From: Candidatus Tectimicrobiota bacterium
Lineage (GTDB): Bacteria > JACPSX01
NCBI GenBank assembly: GCA_016193065.1
Contig: JACPSX010000192.1
Location: 1-5,467 of the forward strand
Direction of reading: 5' to 3'
DNA length: 5,467 nucleotides
Shown: positions 1 through 5,015 of the stretch, piece after piece
Position numbering within the stretch: the stretch's first letter is position 1
Layout of the letters: each line of letters starts with the position of its first letter
Notes under the pieces: model-generated
Told to the model about the DNA's origin: nothing
Database searches by the model: none
The model's input: the letters and a program-made list of their open reading frames with translations, nothing else
Made by a program: the position numbers and the translations under genes

Positions 1-206
1 AAGCGATCCACCAGAGCGCCCGTCAGCGGGGAAGCAATGCCGTCGACGATGCTCCCCAGCGAAAAAACTCCCGCCGTCGAGGCCCGGCTCCAGCGAAAGG
101 TCTCCGCCAGCACCGGATAAAACACGGTGAACGTGACCTGCATACCCCGGGAAATGGCGAGAGTGAAAAAAGAGAACAGGACAATCCACCAGCGGTACGC
201 GAGCAT
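1..206 (-). CDS. MFS transporter, N-terminal part (partial)
   Basis: This is the first 68 residues of a secondary transporter; the rest lies beyond the left edge. Residues about 5-26 (YRWWIVLFSFFTLAISRG) form the first membrane helix. They are followed by FYPVLAETFRWSRASTAG, then by a second hydrophobic stretch ending in SPLTGALVDRF. The Y/R-RWW start, the F-W-SR motif after helix 1 and the G-x-L-x-D-R-F loop after helix 2 are the usual signature of major facilitator proteins of the oxalate/formate or monocarboxylate-like groups. An in-frame TGA lies seven codons upstream of the ATG at 206, and no other start lies between them, so this start is well fixed. GAGG directly abuts the ATG, so the ribosome site is poorly spaced. 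The substrate cannot be inferred. The gene lies 198 bp downstream of the importer operon on the same strand and probably has its own promoter. Confidence 0.85.
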   Translation of the reverse strand, partial: MLAYRWWIVLFSFFTLAISRGMQVTFTVFYPVLAETFRWSRASTAGVFSLGSIVDGIASPLTGALVDR

Positions 207-273
207 CCTCGAATCCCAAGCTCAAAGCAGACACAAGAGAGGTGAGGGGTTTGGGTTCCATTGAGCATCAGGC

Positions 274-302
274 ACACTAAATGCCCCACGGGGAGATGTC
301 AA
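274..302 (-). promoter_or_regulatory. Candidate promoter for the MFS gene
   Basis: On the minus strand a perfect TTGACA (302-297) is followed, after 17 bp, by TAGTGT (279-274), which matches the -10 consensus at three of six positions. The spacer contains the palindrome CCCCGTGGGG, which might be an operator. Transcription would begin near 267, about 60 nt before the ATG at 206. The -35 and the spacing are good but the -10 is weak, so this is a moderate call. The rest of the 207-404 gap shows no gene and no clear terminator for the operon ending at 405. Confidence 0.4.
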
Positions 303-404
303 ACGGTTTTCGTTACGGACATGAGGAGGAGAGCTCTGACTCTTTCGCTACCTACCGGTTTCGTGTCTTCGCAGTCCAGGACACCCGACTATGGGATTTG
401 CATG

Positions 405-1166
405 TTAGTGCGACGCAAGCAGGAAGCGCTTGCGGAGCCAACCACTGATCCCATCCATGACCAGGACGACTGCCAGGATCAGCAGGAGGAGGGTGGCCAG
501 GCGCTGGTAATCCAGCGTCTGAAGATAGACCTGCATGACGAAACCAATGCCTCCCGCGCCCACAAAGCCCAGGACGGAAGAGGCCCGGATGTTGTACTCC
601 AGCATGAAGAGGAGTTGGGCCACAAGGGCGTTTGCCCCCTCCGGGAGCACCACGAAGCGCACCAGGTGAAGCCTGGAGGCCCCAACTCCCCGCACGGCCT
701 CCAGCACCTCGGGATCCGTGCCCTCAAAGAGTTCCGCGTAGATCTTGGCCAGGTAGCCTACCGTGTAGACGGCGATGCCCAGGGTGCCCGCCAGAGGCCC
801 CAGGCCCACCAGGATAACAAAGATGATCGCCCAGAGGAGAACAGGAATGGTGCGGACTGCCGCAGCAATCAGCCTCGCCAGAGCGGGAACAGGCTCCGGG
901 AACAGGCGCCTTGTGCCTAGAATGCTCAGGGGAAGGGAGACCAGGAAGCCGAGAACTGTCCCGGCAAAAGACATCTGCACGGTCTCCAACAGAGCCTTGC
1001 CCGCCACGGGGAGAACCCCCATGTCCGGGGGAACCATCTCACCGGCAAAGCGTCCCAGGTTCAGCAGGCCCTTACCCAGGCGCTGGACGTCAAAAAAGCC
1101 CAACTGGCCCAGAACCACTCCCTGCAGCAGGCTAACCAGCCCAATGACCCAAAAGTCCCGCTTCAC
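405..1166 (-). CDS. phnE: PhnE-family ABC transporter permease
   Basis: This 253-residue inner-membrane permease is the channel subunit of a binding-protein-dependent importer. Hydrophobic segments lie near 5-25, 64-85, 105-142, 175-190 and 222-240. The EAA loop that docks onto the ATPase is at 156-175 (EAVRGVGASRLHLVRFVVLP, with the conserved E-A, G and LP). The stretch 191-208 (YNIRASSVLGFVGAGGIG) is the typical PhnE/MetI-type hallmark. The length is normal for PhnE. I chose the GTG at 1166 because it overlaps the upstream TGA as GTGA and has GGAGG 7 nt ahead (1178-1174). A longer in-frame ATG at 1214 would add 16 unlikely residues and lie inside the ATPase gene. There is one permease gene, so it presumably works as a homodimer. 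It is the last gene of the three-gene operon and is translationally coupled to the ATPase. The substrate is unknown; the symbol reflects family only. Confidence 0.9.
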   Translation of the reverse strand: MKRDFWVIGLVSLLQGVVLGQLGFFDVQRLGKGLLNLGRFAGEMVPPDMGVLPVAGKALLETVQMSFAGTVLGFLVSLPLSILGTRRLFPEPVPALARLIAAAVRTIPVLLWAIIFVILVGLGPLAGTLGIAVYTVGYLAKIYAELFEGTDPEVLEAVRGVGASRLHLVRFVVLPEGANALVAQLLFMLEYNIRASSVLGFVGAGGIGFVMQVYLQTLDYQRLATLLLLILAVVLVMDGISGWLRKRFLLASH

Positions 1167-1903
1167 TGGACGACCTCCGTGAAGCGATCCAAGTTGACCT
1201 CCTGGGCCGAGCACTCATGGAGGACCTGGCCATTGCTGACCATCAAGACCTGATCGCCAAACTCCTGCACCAACTGAACCTCATGCATGTTCATCACGAA
1301 CGTGATGTCTTCTTGCTCGGCCACCTGTCGCATGAGGGTTAAGATTTCAGCGGCCCGAGGCAGATCCAGATCGGAAACAAACTCATCGGCCAGCACCAGG
1401 CGAGGATGTTGCAGAAGAGTGCGGGCAATGGCGACGCGCTGGCGCTCTCCCCCACTTAAGCGAAAGACCTTCTCGCGAGCTTTATGACCAATCCCCATGA
1501 GATCCATAGCGGCCCTGGCTTGTTCAACCTCGTGGCCCGGGAACAAGCCCAGAAGCCCTCTGCCGGGGCTGATCCGGCTCAGAGCACCGATCAGCACATT
1601 CTCCAGGGCGGTTAAACTCCGCACCAACCCCAACTGTTGGGGGATATATCCAATCGCCGGCCGGAGCCCTCTGGAGACACCCCGTTGGATCTCAATCCCC
1701 AACACCTCCACTTTCCCCCGCTGGGGCCGCAAAATCCCTGCCATTACCTTCAGGAGCGTGGTCTTCCCGGAACCCGAGGGCCCCATGATCATCATGACGT
1801 TGCGGAGGGAGCAGGCCAGGGAGACATCCTTTAAAATCCAGTCCGGCTCCCGGTAGGCAAACCATACCCCCTCCGTCCGCAGAGCAACTTTCCCGTTGCG
1901 CAT
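1163..1903 (-). CDS. phnC: PhnC-family ABC transporter ATP-binding protein
   Basis: This 246-residue cytoplasmic ATPase powers the importer. Visible motifs are the A-loop Y17, Walker A GPSGSGKTT (41-49), Q-loop near 89-90 (YIPQQ), signature LSGGERQR (149-156), Walker B LVLADE (169-174) and switch His207 (MHE). The stretch ENVLIGAL (101-108) and the short insert LLGLFP (117-122) are characteristic of PhnC proteins. One oddity is that the segment after Walker B reads ADEFVSDLD, whereas PhnC-type ATPases normally have ADEPV-x-SLD, so the proline is replaced by phenylalanine and the residue two before the D-loop Asp-180 region is acidic. All catalytic residues are intact, so it should be active. 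The ATG at 1903 begins 5 nt after the binding-protein stop. Its ribosome site is weak (GGAG about 14 nt upstream), which suggests coupling to the gene before it. Its stop overlaps the permease start. Confidence 0.92.
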   Translation of the reverse strand: MRNGKVALRTEGVWFAYREPDWILKDVSLACSLRNVMMIMGPSGSGKTTLLKVMAGILRPQRGKVEVLGIEIQRGVSRGLRPAIGYIPQQLGLVRSLTALENVLIGALSRISPGRGLLGLFPGHEVEQARAAMDLMGIGHKAREKVFRLSGGERQRVAIARTLLQHPRLVLADEFVSDLDLPRAAEILTLMRQVAEQEDITFVMNMHEVQLVQEFGDQVLMVSNGQVLHECSAQEVNLDRFTEVVQ

Positions 1904-1908
1904 CGAGT

Positions 1909-2865
1909 TTACAGACGCTCCGTATACTTAAGGCTGGCCAGTTTCAGGTAGCGCATCAGGGAGCCCAGATGCTCGGCAGCCGTGGTGGGCTGGAAGCGCA
2001 CAAAAATGCTGGAGATGAACGCCCGCATCAGGTCCCGGCGATCCGGCTGGCCCAACTTCATGATGGCCTGGGTGACCTTGGAGCGCAGAGGCTCCTTGAT
2101 CTCTTTACTAAAAACCACTGCGTGGGAGGGGATTGGCCCTTGCTGATCCAAAACCCGAGTGGAGGACAGGACCTCTCTGTACAGTTTCTCTGATACATCT
2201 CCGGCGGTAATCGTGACATCCACCTGGCCTTGCTTCAAGGCCTGCCAGCACTGGGCATATCCGCCTCCAAAAAGCACTTCGCTAAAGAAGGCTTTTGGAT
2301 CCGCCTCCTTCCCCTGGGCCCCTTGGAGAAGGCCCAGTTCGACCAGACGGCCCATGGGAGCCACATACCCTGAGGTAGAGATCGGCCCAGGGAAGCAGGC
2401 ACGCTTCCCTTTGAGGGACTGAAGGCTCTGATAAGGAGACTCAGGGAGCACCACCCAATAGGAGTAATAGTAAGGAGCCTCCACCTTTTCTTTCCCGTGA
2501 ATAACCTCACGCACCTCAGCCAGGGCAACCTCGCCCCCTCCCAACTGAACGGCAAGTTGAGCCGGCCAGGCTGACATGAAAGCCACCTGGGCGTGGCCAA
2601 AGCGCAGGGATTCAACCACCGCCGCATAACTGCTGGGGACATAGATCTCCACATCGACCTTGCCGCCCAGCTCTTGCTCCAGGAACTGCTCCAGGGGCTT
2701 TGCCTTGGCCAACATGTCGCTGGCAGCCTGGGTAGGCTGGATGGCAATTACCAGGCGCTCCCTTCCGGGATCGCGCTGGGCAGCCATCCCCTGGGCTCCC
2801 AAAAGGGAAACAGCCAACGTGACACTAAATAAATGGATTGCAACCAATCTCCACAGTCGTTTCAT
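1909..2865 (-). CDS. phnD: PhnD-family periplasmic substrate-binding protein
   Basis: This 318-residue type II solute-binding protein delivers cargo to the permease. Residues 1-30 form a Sec signal peptide (MKRLWRL basic end, hydrophobic core, AQGMAAQ cleavage region). Family landmarks are YAAVVESLRFGHAQVAF (80-96), the LKGKRACF segment (151-158) followed by the STSGYVAP loop (163-170) that in PhnD holds the phosphonate group, and GGGYAQCWQALKQGQVDV (200-217). Family members usually have His near the start of the last block; here it is Tyr203. Two cysteines (157, 206) lie close to these ligand loops. I chose the ATG at 2865 because AGGAGGAGG (2883-2875) lies 9 nt upstream. An in-frame ATG at 2910 would add 15 residues before the signal peptide and would sit in the operator palindrome. 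PhnD relatives also bind phosphite, hypophosphite or arsenite (AioX), so the cargo is open. Fur-like sites upstream suggest metal-linked control. Confidence 0.9.
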   Translation of the reverse strand: MKRLWRLVAIHLFSVTLAVSLLGAQGMAAQRDPGRERLVIAIQPTQAASDMLAKAKPLEQFLEQELGGKVDVEIYVPSSYAAVVESLRFGHAQVAFMSAWPAQLAVQLGGGEVALAEVREVIHGKEKVEAPYYYSYWVVLPESPYQSLQSLKGKRACFPGPISTSGYVAPMGRLVELGLLQGAQGKEADPKAFFSEVLFGGGYAQCWQALKQGQVDVTITAGDVSEKLYREVLSSTRVLDQQGPIPSHAVVFSKEIKEPLRSKVTQAIMKLGQPDRRDLMRAFISSIFVRFQPTTAAEHLGSLMRYLKLASLKYTERL

Positions 2866-2904
2866 GGACAACTTCCTCCTCCTAGCCAACAGCCCGTTTG
2901 AATC

Positions 2905-2923
2905 GATCATGAGAATCGTTCTC
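2905..2923 (-). promoter_or_regulatory. Fur-box-like operator 1 (proximal)
   Basis: The plus-strand sequence GATCATGAGAATCGTTCTC matches the classic Fur consensus GATAATGATAATCATTATC at 15 of 19 positions. It contains the perfect inverted repeat TGAGAA-TCG-TTCTCA (2910-2924). It lies about 40 bp upstream of the binding-protein ATG and downstream of the terminator at 2937-2964. Bound Fur would block either a promoter here or passage of polymerase. Other Fur-family regulators such as PerR or Mur can use similar sites. Confidence 0.72.
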
Positions 2924-2934
2924 AGGTAATGAGG

Positions 2935-2991
2935 CTAAAAAAGGGGCATTTTCTTTTGCCCCTTCCGCTCACCTCCGGTTATCCTGACCAT
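2935..2991 (-). CDS. Possible 18-aa leader peptide upstream of importer operon
   Basis: A short ORF reads MVRITGGERKGQKKMPLF and stops at TAG (2937-2935). The sequence GAGGAG (3003-2998) lies 6 nt ahead of the ATG, an excellent ribosome binding site for a random small ORF. The second half of the ORF runs through the terminator hairpin, and the stop codon comes directly after the U-run, so a translating ribosome would cover the hairpin. The peptide is basic and rich in Lys, Gly and Arg, with no run of one amino acid pointing to a classic amino-acid attenuator. Whether it is translated is unknown, and it may be fortuitous. Confidence 0.3.
   Translation of the reverse strand: MVRITGGERKGQKKMPLF
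2937..2964 (-). terminator. Rho-independent terminator
   Basis: On the minus strand AAGGGGCA (2964-2957) pairs perfectly with TGCCCCTT (2948-2941) across an 8-nt loop, and the RNA then carries an uninterrupted run of U ending at 2937. On the plus strand no T-run follows the stem, so the terminator works only leftward. It lies about 140 nt past the molybdoenzyme stop and could end that operon. It also lies downstream of the best promoter for the importer operon, so it could act as an attenuator in that leader. Confidence 0.88.
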
Positions 2992-3003
2992 ATCGCTCTC
3001 CTC

Positions 3004-3022
3004 AAGAATGACAATCATTCTC
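3004..3022 (-). promoter_or_regulatory. Fur-box-like operator 2 (distal)
   Basis: The plus-strand sequence AAGAATGACAATCATTCTC matches the 19-bp Fur consensus at 15 positions and includes the perfect inverted repeat GAATGA-CAA-TCATTC (3006-3020). It lies just downstream of the predicted -10 box at 3036-3031 on the minus strand and so overlaps the expected transcription start, the standard position for repression by iron-loaded Fur. Confidence 0.75.
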
Positions 3023-3030
3023 ATTGCCAA

Positions 3031-3058
3031 ATTAGGACAACTCTCCCCTCCGTGTCAA
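3031..3058 (-). promoter_or_regulatory. Sigma-70-type promoter for the importer operon
   Basis: On the minus strand a perfect TTGACA (3058-3053) is followed, after 16 bp, by CCTAAT (3036-3031), which matches the last four positions of TATAAT. Transcription would start near 3024, at the edge of the distal Fur box. The resulting leader of about 160 nt carries the distal box, the small ORF, the terminator and the proximal box before the binding-protein ATG at 2865. I found no equally good promoter between the terminator and that ATG. Confidence 0.5.
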
Positions 3059-3102
3059 CAAAAAAATTTCGCCCGGAATCGGCAGGATTAAAACCCCGAG
3101 AC

Positions 3103-3807
3103 TTACAGACCGTAGTGCCAGGGGTAACCCTGCCGGTCCCAGTACCCTCCGAGATTCACCTCGGAAAGTCCCAGAAGGACAATCCCCTTTACGTTCTTGT
3201 AGCCGATCTTGGTGGGAGCAATGAGACGCAACGGGCCGCCGTGCTCGGGAGTCAGAGGCTTGTCACTCATCTCGTAGCAGAGAAGCGTCTGAGGATGGTA
3301 GGCGGTCTCAATGTCCAGAAAATCAAAATAGTCGTCGGCCGCGAAAAAAAAGACGTAGCGCTCCTTGGGAGTGGGACGGAGCGTCTCCAAGAAGGCCGAC
3401 AGCGGCGCTCCCCCCCACTTCGCAATGGCGCTCCAGCCTTCCACGCAGCGCAGCTCGGTGATTTGGGTCTTCTTGGGCAATGCCTGGACTTCCCGCAGGA
3501 AGACAGGACGATTGTCTTCCAGCAAAACCCCCTGCCCCGCAAACCGCACCCGGCCCACTTGCAGGAAATAGGTGGCAGGGTCCATGACCGGCGTGAAGGA
3601 ATAGTAATTATTCTTGAAATCAGGCGTGACGTCTTCCGGTGAATACTCCCTGGCGAGCCGGCTCTGGCTGAAAAGGGTTCCTCCCACTTTATCGTTTCGT
3701 TGCGCAAACCAGTCAAACACCCGGTTGAGAACCGGGCTCTCTTCCACCTTGGCGCACCCGGCCAGCAGCAAGGTTCCGGCCAGCTTCATAAAGGACCTGC
3801 GCTTCAT
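3103..3807 (-). CDS. Tat-exported lipoprotein molybdopterin oxidoreductase (sulfite oxidase/MsrP-like)
   Basis: This 234-residue molybdenum-cofactor enzyme belongs to the sulfite oxidase fold. The N-terminus has the twin-arginine motif RRSFMK (3-8) directly followed by a lipobox LLAGC with Cys18, so it should cross the membrane folded through Tat and be anchored by lipid. The cofactor-binding cysteine is Cys121 in ITELRCVEGWSAIAKWGG, equivalent to the RCVEAW motif of YedY/MsrP. Downstream, HPQTLLCYEM (171-180) and EHGGPLRLIAPTKIGYK (188-204) are the family's conserved cofactor-contact segments, and it ends GYWDRQGYPWHYGL. It is shorter than E. coli MsrP (about 330 residues), lacking much of the N-terminal region, and has no dimerisation or heme domain. 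The ATG at 3807 overlaps the upstream cytochrome stop as ATGA, with GGGGGG 6 nt ahead; longer in-frame readings run into the cytochrome gene. The partner cytochrome b probably exchanges electrons with it. The substrate (methionine sulfoxide, another S- or N-oxide, or sulfite) cannot be told from sequence. Confidence 0.9.
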   Translation of the reverse strand: MKRRSFMKLAGTLLLAGCAKVEESPVLNRVFDWFAQRNDKVGGTLFSQSRLAREYSPEDVTPDFKNNYYSFTPVMDPATYFLQVGRVRFAGQGVLLEDNRPVFLREVQALPKKTQITELRCVEGWSAIAKWGGAPLSAFLETLRPTPKERYVFFFAADDYFDFLDIETAYHPQTLLCYEMSDKPLTPEHGGPLRLIAPTKIGYKNVKGIVLLGLSEVNLGGYWDRQGYPWHYGL

Positions 3808-4664
3808 GGAATTCCCCCCATGACCTCTGGAGAAGAGGGCGCGCCCGGTTGCGGTTCCAGCAACTCTGGGGTCTCTGCGGTGTCCGGGCTCTCCACGCTC
3901 TCTTCCCTGTCTTCTTTCTGTTTTTTCCAACCCGTAATGATCGACAGGAAGTTGGACCAGCCGGAAAGCGCCACCATGATCAGATGAACCACAAGAAAGC
4001 CGGCAAAAATCCAGACCAGGAGGAAATGCCACAGCCGGGTATATTGAAAGCCTCCAAAGAACTCCGTCAGCCAGCCGGCCTGTACGGGCTTGTACAGGGC
4101 GACCCCCGTCAGAACGCTGAGGATCCCCGCCGCCACGATGGCGGAATAGGCAAATTTTTGTAAGGGGTTGTACTTCCCGTACGGCGGCGGTTGCTTGCGG
4201 AGCCGCATGTAGTACAGGAGCATGGGGCCCATGGCCCGGACGTCCGGGGGCCGGAGCACAAGACCCCGCCATTGCCCGCTGGCCGCCAGATAAAAAACGT
4301 AGAGCAGACCCGTGGCCGTGTAGAGCCACATGAACGTGTAGTGCCAGCGCAGGCCCCCTGCCAGCCAGCGGCCCAGTGTGTAGCGGTCATAAAACCCTTG
4401 GGAAAACCGGACGGGAACCAGGGTATCCCAGGAAAACTCCCGGAGGCCAAAACTGACGGGCGGCCGCAAGTTGATGACGGCGGGAGCCTCGTAGCCCAGC
4501 GACGGGTGGACGCGCAGGTTCAGGTTGAAGGCGGGATAGGCCCAGTAGATGCGCAGCCCGCTGAGAACCAGGATGGCGAGCGTAAACAAGTTGATCCAGT
4601 GGCTGATGCGGATGACCAGGGGGTGCTCGTAGCGCCTGCCCCCTTTTTGAGTTCCTGGCCTCAT
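3804..4664 (-). CDS. Cytochrome b561-type membrane subunit (Ni/Fe-hydrogenase/thiosulfate reductase cytochrome b family)
   Basis: This 286-residue four-helix di-heme cytochrome b probably links the quinone pool to the periplasmic molybdoenzyme encoded next. Helices lie near 20-43, 107-127, 170-192 and 211-236. Likely heme ligands are His22 (ISHWINLF), His108 (RWHYTF), His213 (RLWHFLLVW) and His227 (VVHLIMVAL), the usual pattern for this family. PYGKYNPLQKFAY (161-173) is the family's YN-x-x-QK-x-x-Y signature before helix 3. It is not the six-helix ferric-reductase-type MsrQ that normally serves MsrP. A cytoplasmic tail of about 40 residues after helix 4 is rich in Glu, Pro and Ser and has no recognised function. 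The ATG at 4664 follows AGAGGGGGG with about 5 nt spacing from GAGG. The stop overlaps the molybdoenzyme start, so the two are translationally coupled. A weak extended -10 on the minus strand (TGCTAGCAT, 4729-4721) may be its promoter. Confidence 0.88.
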   Translation of the reverse strand: MRPGTQKGGRRYEHPLVIRISHWINLFTLAILVLSGLRIYWAYPAFNLNLRVHPSLGYEAPAVINLRPPVSFGLREFSWDTLVPVRFSQGFYDRYTLGRWLAGGLRWHYTFMWLYTATGLLYVFYLAASGQWRGLVLRPPDVRAMGPMLLYYMRLRKQPPPYGKYNPLQKFAYSAIVAAGILSVLTGVALYKPVQAGWLTEFFGGFQYTRLWHFLLVWIFAGFLVVHLIMVALSGWSNFLSIITGWKKQKEDREESVESPDTAETPELLEPQPGAPSSPEVMGGIP

Positions 4665-4789
4665 GCCCCCCTCTTGCCTTACCAGGATTCCCGGCAGTGA
4701 TGGAATGCAATGCAGAAAACATGCTAGCAGAGCCTGCCGGGGGGGGCCATAGTTTTTTGCCGAACGGCACTTCGGGATCTTGGATGGAA

Positions 4790-4798
4790 TGATACAAT
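4790..4798 (+). promoter_or_regulatory. Extended -10 promoter ahead of the structured segment
   Basis: TGATACAAT on the plus strand is an extended -10 element: TG, one base, then TACAAT with five of six consensus positions. No convincing -35 box lies 16-18 bp upstream, which is tolerated for extended -10 promoters. Transcription would start near 4805, inside the left arm of the outermost inverted repeat, and read through the folded segment into the gene at 5016. Confidence 0.5.
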
Positions 4799-4800
4799 CT

Positions 4801-5007
4801 CCCTAATCCGAAATTCCCTGTCGGGGTCATCCGGCGTTGGCCCGCGGGTGGCGTCGGGGATGCCTCCGCAGAGCCGCGCGAAAGTGGCACCCTCGTCAGG
4901 GTGACGTAGCGCGGTTCGAGGAGGCGCCCCGGGTACCCGCCTGGCGGGTGTCAGGACCCGCGGGCCAATGGCGCAGATCAACCAGGTTGCTTTTCTTCGG
5001 ATTAGGG
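4801..5007 (+). ncRNA. Large self-complementary segment: structured leader or 6S-like RNA candidate
   Basis: The 207-nt segment folds end to end. CCCTAATCCGAA (4801-4812) pairs perfectly with 4996-5007. TTGGCCCGCGGGT (4837-4849) pairs perfectly with 4956-4968. Inside these, GGGG 4856-4859 pairs with 4927-4930, GCCTCC 4862-4867 with 4920-4925, GAGCCGCGC 4871-4879 with 4909-4917 (one G-U), and CACCCT 4888-4893 with 4898-4903 around CGTC. A side hairpin, ACCCGC-CTG-GCGGGT (4935-4949), sits in the 3' strand of the bubble just inside the 13-bp helix. A rod with a GC-rich closing helix, a central bubble with a 3'-side hairpin and a long apical arm is how 6S RNA is built, but I recognise no conserved 6S sequence and see no terminator after it. 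The plus strand is favoured by the promoter at 4790-4798 and the gene at 5016. The outermost helix runs into the likely ribosome site AGGG (5004-5007), so it may instead be a translational control leader. A small inverted-repeat element is a third possibility. Confidence 0.5.
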
Positions 5008-5015
5008 TCTAGCCC

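Larger units (their letters stand above)
4665..5015. other. 351-bp divergent intergenic region
   Basis: This gap separates the leftward cytochrome/molybdoenzyme operon from the rightward gene at 5016. Nothing in it reads as a convincing protein gene, and the ORFs through 4724-4981 follow the palindromic GC-rich segment. Besides the folded segment and its promoter it contains a run of eight G (4739-4746), a weak leftward extended -10 (4729-4721) and a small hairpin CCGAA-CGGCAC-TTCGG (4760-4775). Confidence 0.7.

Noticed and set aside
261-920. Plus-strand ORF of 219 residues
   Set aside because: It is antisense to the permease, which has clear family motifs. Its translation is low in hydrophobic residues, repetitive in character and has no recognisable domain.
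2929-3642. Plus-strand ORF of 237 residues starting in the control region
   Set aside because: It runs antisense to the molybdoenzyme and across the terminator, with no ribosome site and no recognisable domain.
3103-4329. Reading the molybdoenzyme as a 408-residue protein starting at 4329
   Set aside because: The first 174 residues lie in another frame across the cytochrome b gene and look like shadow sequence. The start at 3807 has the Tat/lipobox signal and the ATGA overlap.
4751-4776. Intrinsic terminator at TTTTTTGCCGAACGGCA
   Set aside because: The T-run precedes the hairpin on the plus strand and becomes an A-run after it on the minus strand, so it fits termination in neither direction.
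4784-4802. Third Fur box upstream of the cytochrome operon (AATGATACAATC)
   Set aside because: Only about half the consensus positions match and there is no inverted repeat. The bases are better explained by the extended -10 element.
4871-4917. T-box riboswitch
   Set aside because: AGGGTG followed by GCGCGG recalls the T-box core, but the intervening bases do not match AGGGUGGNACCGCG on either strand. The bases are explained by the hairpin arms, and no aminoacyl-tRNA synthetase or amino-acid gene follows.
4387-4981. Minus-strand ORFs through the folded segment (4387-4890 and 4724-4981)
   Set aside because: They are Arg/Pro-rich products of GC-rich palindromic sequence, and one overlaps the well-supported cytochrome gene in another frame.
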